Below, one piece after another: positions 61,281-64,000 of a stretch of DNA of 64,000 bases. Position 1 is the stretch's first letter. Every line of letters starts with the position of its first letter. The position numbers and the translations under genes were made by a program. Source of the stretch: Neolewinella marina (GTDB lineage: Bacteria; Bacteroidota; Bacteroidia; Chitinophagales; Saprospiraceae); assembly GCF_002631205.1 (NCBI RefSeq), contig NZ_PDLO01000009.1, positions 121,278-185,277 on the forward strand, read 5' to 3'. The notes below the pieces were generated by a model. That model was not told where the DNA came from. It saw nothing but the letters and a program-made list of their open reading frames with translations, and searched no databases.

Positions 61281-62075
61281 ATGGGACTCAGTCATTCCAC
61301 CCAAAACAAGCTCTTCACCCTCGGCTACACGGCCAAGGGGGTGGTGTACTCCCTCATCGGCATCTTTGCCCTGATCGGGGTGATCGGTTCGGCGGGCAGC
61401 GGCGGCAGCTGGGGCCCCAAGGAGGTCATCAACTGGATTGGCTCCAACGCATTCGGGAACATCCTGTTGTTCCTCATCGGCCTGGGGCTGCTGGCGTACT
61501 GCAGCTGGCGGTGGATTACCGCGCTCCAGGACAAGGAAAACGAGGGCTCCGACAAGGAGGGGATCGCCAAGCGGCTCGGCTACGCCGTGAGCGGTACGGC
61601 CTACGGCGTTCTCAGTGTTTACGCCTTCAAGTTGGCCCTGGGCTCCGGCGGCGGTAGCGGGCAGAGCAAGCAGGACATCATCGCCCAAATCCTGTCCAAA
61701 AGCTGGGGCCCCTGGGTGATCGGCCTCATTGCGGTGATCATGGCCGGCGTGGCGATCTTCCAGCTGTACCGGGCCCTGAAGGACAAGCATATGGAAGGCA
61801 TCAAGGGACTGCAACTGAACGAAAAGCAACGTAAAACCTTCGAGCGGACGGGGGAGGTAGGCCTCACCGCCCGCTTCGTGGTATACGGTATCATCTCCTA
61901 TTCCCTCCTCCGCACCGCCCTGATGGACGATCCGAGCCAGTTCAAGGGCATCAATGAATCCCTGGACTACATAGGGAACCAGAGCTACGGACAAATCCTG
62001 CTGGCCATCGTGGGCCTTGGGTTGCTGGCCTACGGGCTCTTCATGTTCATCCGGGCGCGTTACGAACGGGTCTAG
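61281..62075 (+). CDS. DUF1206 membrane protein
   Basis: A 264-aa inner-membrane protein with three repeated units of two helices, the hallmark of DUF1206. Units begin at FTLGYTAKGVVYSLIGIFAL, KRLGYAVSGTAYGVLSVYAF and VGLTARFVVYGIISYSLLRT. The second helix of each ends in a GLGLLAYCSWR / GVAIFQLYRAL / GLGLLAYGLFMF pattern. The function is unknown. Its stop overlaps the stop of the convergent GNAT gene by 4 bp. Confidence 0.93.
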   Translation: MGLSHSTQNKLFTLGYTAKGVVYSLIGIFALIGVIGSAGSGGSWGPKEVINWIGSNAFGNILLFLIGLGLLAYCSWRWITALQDKENEGSDKEGIAKRLGYAVSGTAYGVLSVYAFKLALGSGGGSGQSKQDIIAQILSKSWGPWVIGLIAVIMAGVAIFQLYRALKDKHMEGIKGLQLNEKQRKTFERTGEVGLTARFVVYGIISYSLLRTALMDDPSQFKGINESLDYIGNQSYGQILLAIVGLGLLAYGLFMFIRARYERV

Positions 62076-62629
62076 AGCGACTTCTCCATCTGCCAGTCTT
62101 CCATCAGGTAGCCGTTGCCGATCTCCGTATCGTGGCGGCCCAGCTTCTCGAACCCTAGGTGTTCGTAGAAATCTACGGCGGGGTTCTGGTAGTTCACGTC
62201 CAGCCGCAGACTGTGCTGCCCGGCCCGGGCGGCCAGCCGCTCTACGTGATTGATCAAGAGCCGGCCGTAACCCTTGCCCTGGGAACCGGGGAGCAGGTAT
62301 AATTTGTGAATCTTGGTGGTGCCGGGCCGATTGTCGAACTCGTGACTCACGTAGCCCACCGCCCGGTAGCGCTGTCCCTGCATATGGGCGTAGTGCTCGC
62401 CGCCGCGGGGGTACATGGGGTCGTTGTCCTGTACCAGCAGGAGGTGGTACTGATGCCCCTCCGCAAGCTGCCGCCGGATGGCCTCGGTGCTGTACATGCG
62501 GTCAAGCATGAATTCGATCTGCCCGTCGGACAAAATCGATCCGAAGGTGTGGGGCCAGGTCGCACGGGCGATGCCCTGAATGGTCTTGATGTCGTTTTCG
62601 CCGGCGGGTTCGATGCGGTAGGTAGTCAT
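62072..62629 (-). CDS. GNAT-family N-acetyltransferase
   Basis: A 185-aa acetyltransferase with motif A (HKLYLLPGSQGKGYGRLLIN), which binds the acetyl-CoA pyrophosphate, and motif B (LDVNYQNPAVDFYEHLGFEK). Substrate unknown; the N-terminal YRIEPAGENDIKTIQGIARA resembles small-molecule or protein-Nalpha acetylating members. It lies 9 bp downstream of the SRAP gene on the same strand and is probably co-transcribed. Confidence 0.93.
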   Translation of the reverse strand: MTTYRIEPAGENDIKTIQGIARATWPHTFGSILSDGQIEFMLDRMYSTEAIRRQLAEGHQYHLLLVQDNDPMYPRGGEHYAHMQGQRYRAVGYVSHEFDNRPGTTKIHKLYLLPGSQGKGYGRLLINHVERLAARAGQHSLRLDVNYQNPAVDFYEHLGFEKLGRHDTEIGNGYLMEDWQMEKSL

Positions 62630-62638
62630 CCGTAGGGG

Positions 62639-63307
62639 TTAATCCAGGGGTTGGTGAAGCTCCGGTCCGTTGTTGCGGACGTTGCCGACGGCGGAGGAAA
62701 CGGGGTAGGCCCGCAGGGTACCGTCGGGCGGGGTCTGGAGGAGGTCGAGCACGGTTTTCAGGTCGGCGTTGGGGTCCAGCCAGGTACTCTGCCGCTCCCC
62801 GTCGGTAAGCAGCATGGGCATGCGGTCGTGAATGGGCGTCATCTCCCGGTTCGGGGCCCCCGTGATGACGGAGTAAGTGTACACCGGCTCCCCCTCTCCC
62901 CGCCATTCTTCCCAGATGCCGGCCATCACCAGCAGGCTGTCGTCGGCCGGCAGGATGCGGTGGGGAATCTTCTTGCCGCCCTGCCGCTGCCACTCGTAAA
63001 AGCTGTCGCCGATCACCAGGCACCGGCGTTCGCGGATCGGCTTGCGGAAGCTGGGCTTGTCCTCGATCCCCTCCCGGCGGGCGTTGATCATGCGCGCGCC
63101 GATCTTCAGGTCCTTGGCCCAGAAGGGCACCAGCCCCCACCGAAAACTCGACAGCCGGTCCGGCTGGGCGTCCGTAATCACGAGCCCGTCCTGGGTAGGC
63201 GCCAGGTTGTAATTCACCGGCAAACCCGCCGGAGGCGTGATGAGGTCGCGGGAAAACTGCTTGCGCAGCTTCGCTTCATCGATTACTACTGAGTATCGTC
63301 CGCACAT
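62639..63307 (-). CDS. SOS-response-associated peptidase (SRAP/YedK/HMCES family)
   Basis: A 222-aa protein of the family that covalently shields abasic sites in single-stranded DNA. The catalytic Cys2 is exposed after Met removal (MCGRYSVV). Other conserved residues are in NYNLAPTQ, the Asn/Glu block INARREGIEDKPSFRKPIRE, the DSFYEWQ motif and the His in MTPIHDRMPMLL. Length matches YedK. It is upstream of the GNAT gene, and the region before it is a repeat cluster. Confidence 0.97.
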   Translation of the reverse strand: MCGRYSVVIDEAKLRKQFSRDLITPPAGLPVNYNLAPTQDGLVITDAQPDRLSSFRWGLVPFWAKDLKIGARMINARREGIEDKPSFRKPIRERRCLVIGDSFYEWQRQGGKKIPHRILPADDSLLVMAGIWEEWRGEGEPVYTYSVITGAPNREMTPIHDRMPMLLTDGERQSTWLDPNADLKTVLDLLQTPPDGTLRAYPVSSAVGNVRNNGPELHQPLD

Positions 63308-64000
63308 GGGTTAAGGAGTCAAGGGGTAAAGGGGCTATGGGGTCAATGGCGTGGCAGTTGTTCCTCGCTTCGCTCGGGTCGGGGGTGCAATGGGTCAATA
63401 ACTCAATGGGTTAAGGGGGCAAGGGCAGCACATTTATCCCTCGCTTCGCTCTGGCCGCGTTCAATAAGTCCAATAGTTTAAGGGGCGCAGAGGGCCATCG
63501 GTGTTGAAGGTAAGAAGGTACCGGATAGTACGGAGCCCGTACTGAAAGGTTGTCCCCGATGTCCGGAAGATGATCCAGGGAAAACGCCGTGCGGGCGGAG
63601 CAAGGAAAGAAAGTCGCGTAGAAAAGAAGATAAAAAACCTCCTTGCCGCCCCACCCGAGCGAAGCGAGGGATAGTTTGCCGCCCATTCACCCCTTCAATC
63701 ATTCAGTCCTTCACCCCGTGAGCCCTTGCCGCCCCCACCCGAGCGAAGCGAGGGGCAGGTTGCCGCCCATTCACCCCTTGAGTCCTTATCCCCGTGAGCC
63801 CTTGCCGCCCCCACCCGAGCAAAGCGAGGGGTGAATGCAACAGAATTGACCCCTTTACCCCTTGACTCCCTGCCCCGCCCCCACCCGAGCGAAGCGAGGG
63901 GCGATTTGCCGCTCATTCACCCCTTCAGTCCTTCACCCATTGACCCATTGACCCCCTTGCCGCCCATTCACCCCTTCAGTCCTTCACCCCGTGAGCCCTT
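63308..64000. repeat. Core-repeat cluster at the right end of the window
   Basis: Reverse cores at 63362 and 63438 (one mismatch each), forward cores at 63654, 63738, 63814 (one mismatch) and 63884. The forward half repeats at about 70-84 bp with GCCGCCCATTCACCCCTT and CAGTCCTTCACCC phrases and runs off the window. A short unique stretch (63480-63640) in the middle shows no supported gene. Confidence 0.9.

Noticed and set aside
57760..64000. Possible CRISPR arrays from the regularly spaced repeats
   Set aside because: The spacer sequences repeat as well, the copies are in both orientations, and no cas genes are present.

Overview
The window looks like chromosome from a high-GC member of the Bacteroidota, most likely the Saprospiria (Lewinella-like). 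The evidence is two SusC/SusD pairs, type IX secretion (T9SS) C-terminal sorting tails on several secreted proteins, a GldE-type gliding protein next to ssb and mutY, a LuxR-ended propeller regulator of the glycan-sensing kind, and very weak Shine-Dalgarno sequences. No rRNA, tRNA or CRISPR array was recognised by eye. Most genes are strongly GC-rich. Two stretches are clearly AT-richer and read as acquired DNA: about 6.70-10.45 kb and about 52.86-56.25 kb.

Layout. 1-3846: end of a SusC/SusD pair closed by a good terminator, then a convergent secreted esterase (4203-5102). 5277-6692: a decayed IS256-family element. 6704-10438: AT-rich island with two minus-strand gene pairs. Pair A is a 379-aa unknown protein and a 176-aa PD-(D/E)XK-like protein. 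Pair B is a lipoprotein and a TPR protein joined by an A10 slippery run. Between the pairs lies a 311-bp multi-hairpin element, and pair B is bracketed by an 11-bp inverted repeat. 10610-24042: a complete polysaccharide utilisation locus (regulator, two GH144-type enzymes, a five-module surface glycan-binding protein, SusC, SusD, terminator) whose enzymes suggest beta-1,2-glucan as substrate.

24070-35280: mixed housekeeping and envelope genes (ThuA-like protein, LysE transporter, SGNH hydrolase, hisF, hisIE, YqeY, LptF/G permease, prohibitin, and a large double-cyclase/AAA/TPR signalling protein). 35324-47632: anti-sigma factor, FabH, sodium:solute symporter, thioredoxin, ligA, gldE-ssb-mutY, an ECF sigma factor and rimP-nusA. 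The usual infB is not behind nusA; a terminator is there instead.

47704-52380: a same-strand run of sulfatase, MBL-rhodanese persulfide dioxygenase and SulP anion transporter, with a 20-bp palindrome just before the dioxygenase start. These could release sulfate, oxidise persulfide and move sulfite or sulfate. 52626-56631: AT-rich insertion carrying a 976-aa beta-propeller T9SS protein, bounded on its far side by a truncated second sulfatase that is about 99% identical to the intact one over 215 bp. 56708-64000: moxR, thiL, purA, a DUF1206 membrane protein, a GNAT acetyltransferase and a SRAP/YedK protein, separated by repeat clusters built around a 17-bp oriented core (CCCGAGCGAAGCGAGGG). 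The clusters always have the reverse core on the left and the forward core on the right.
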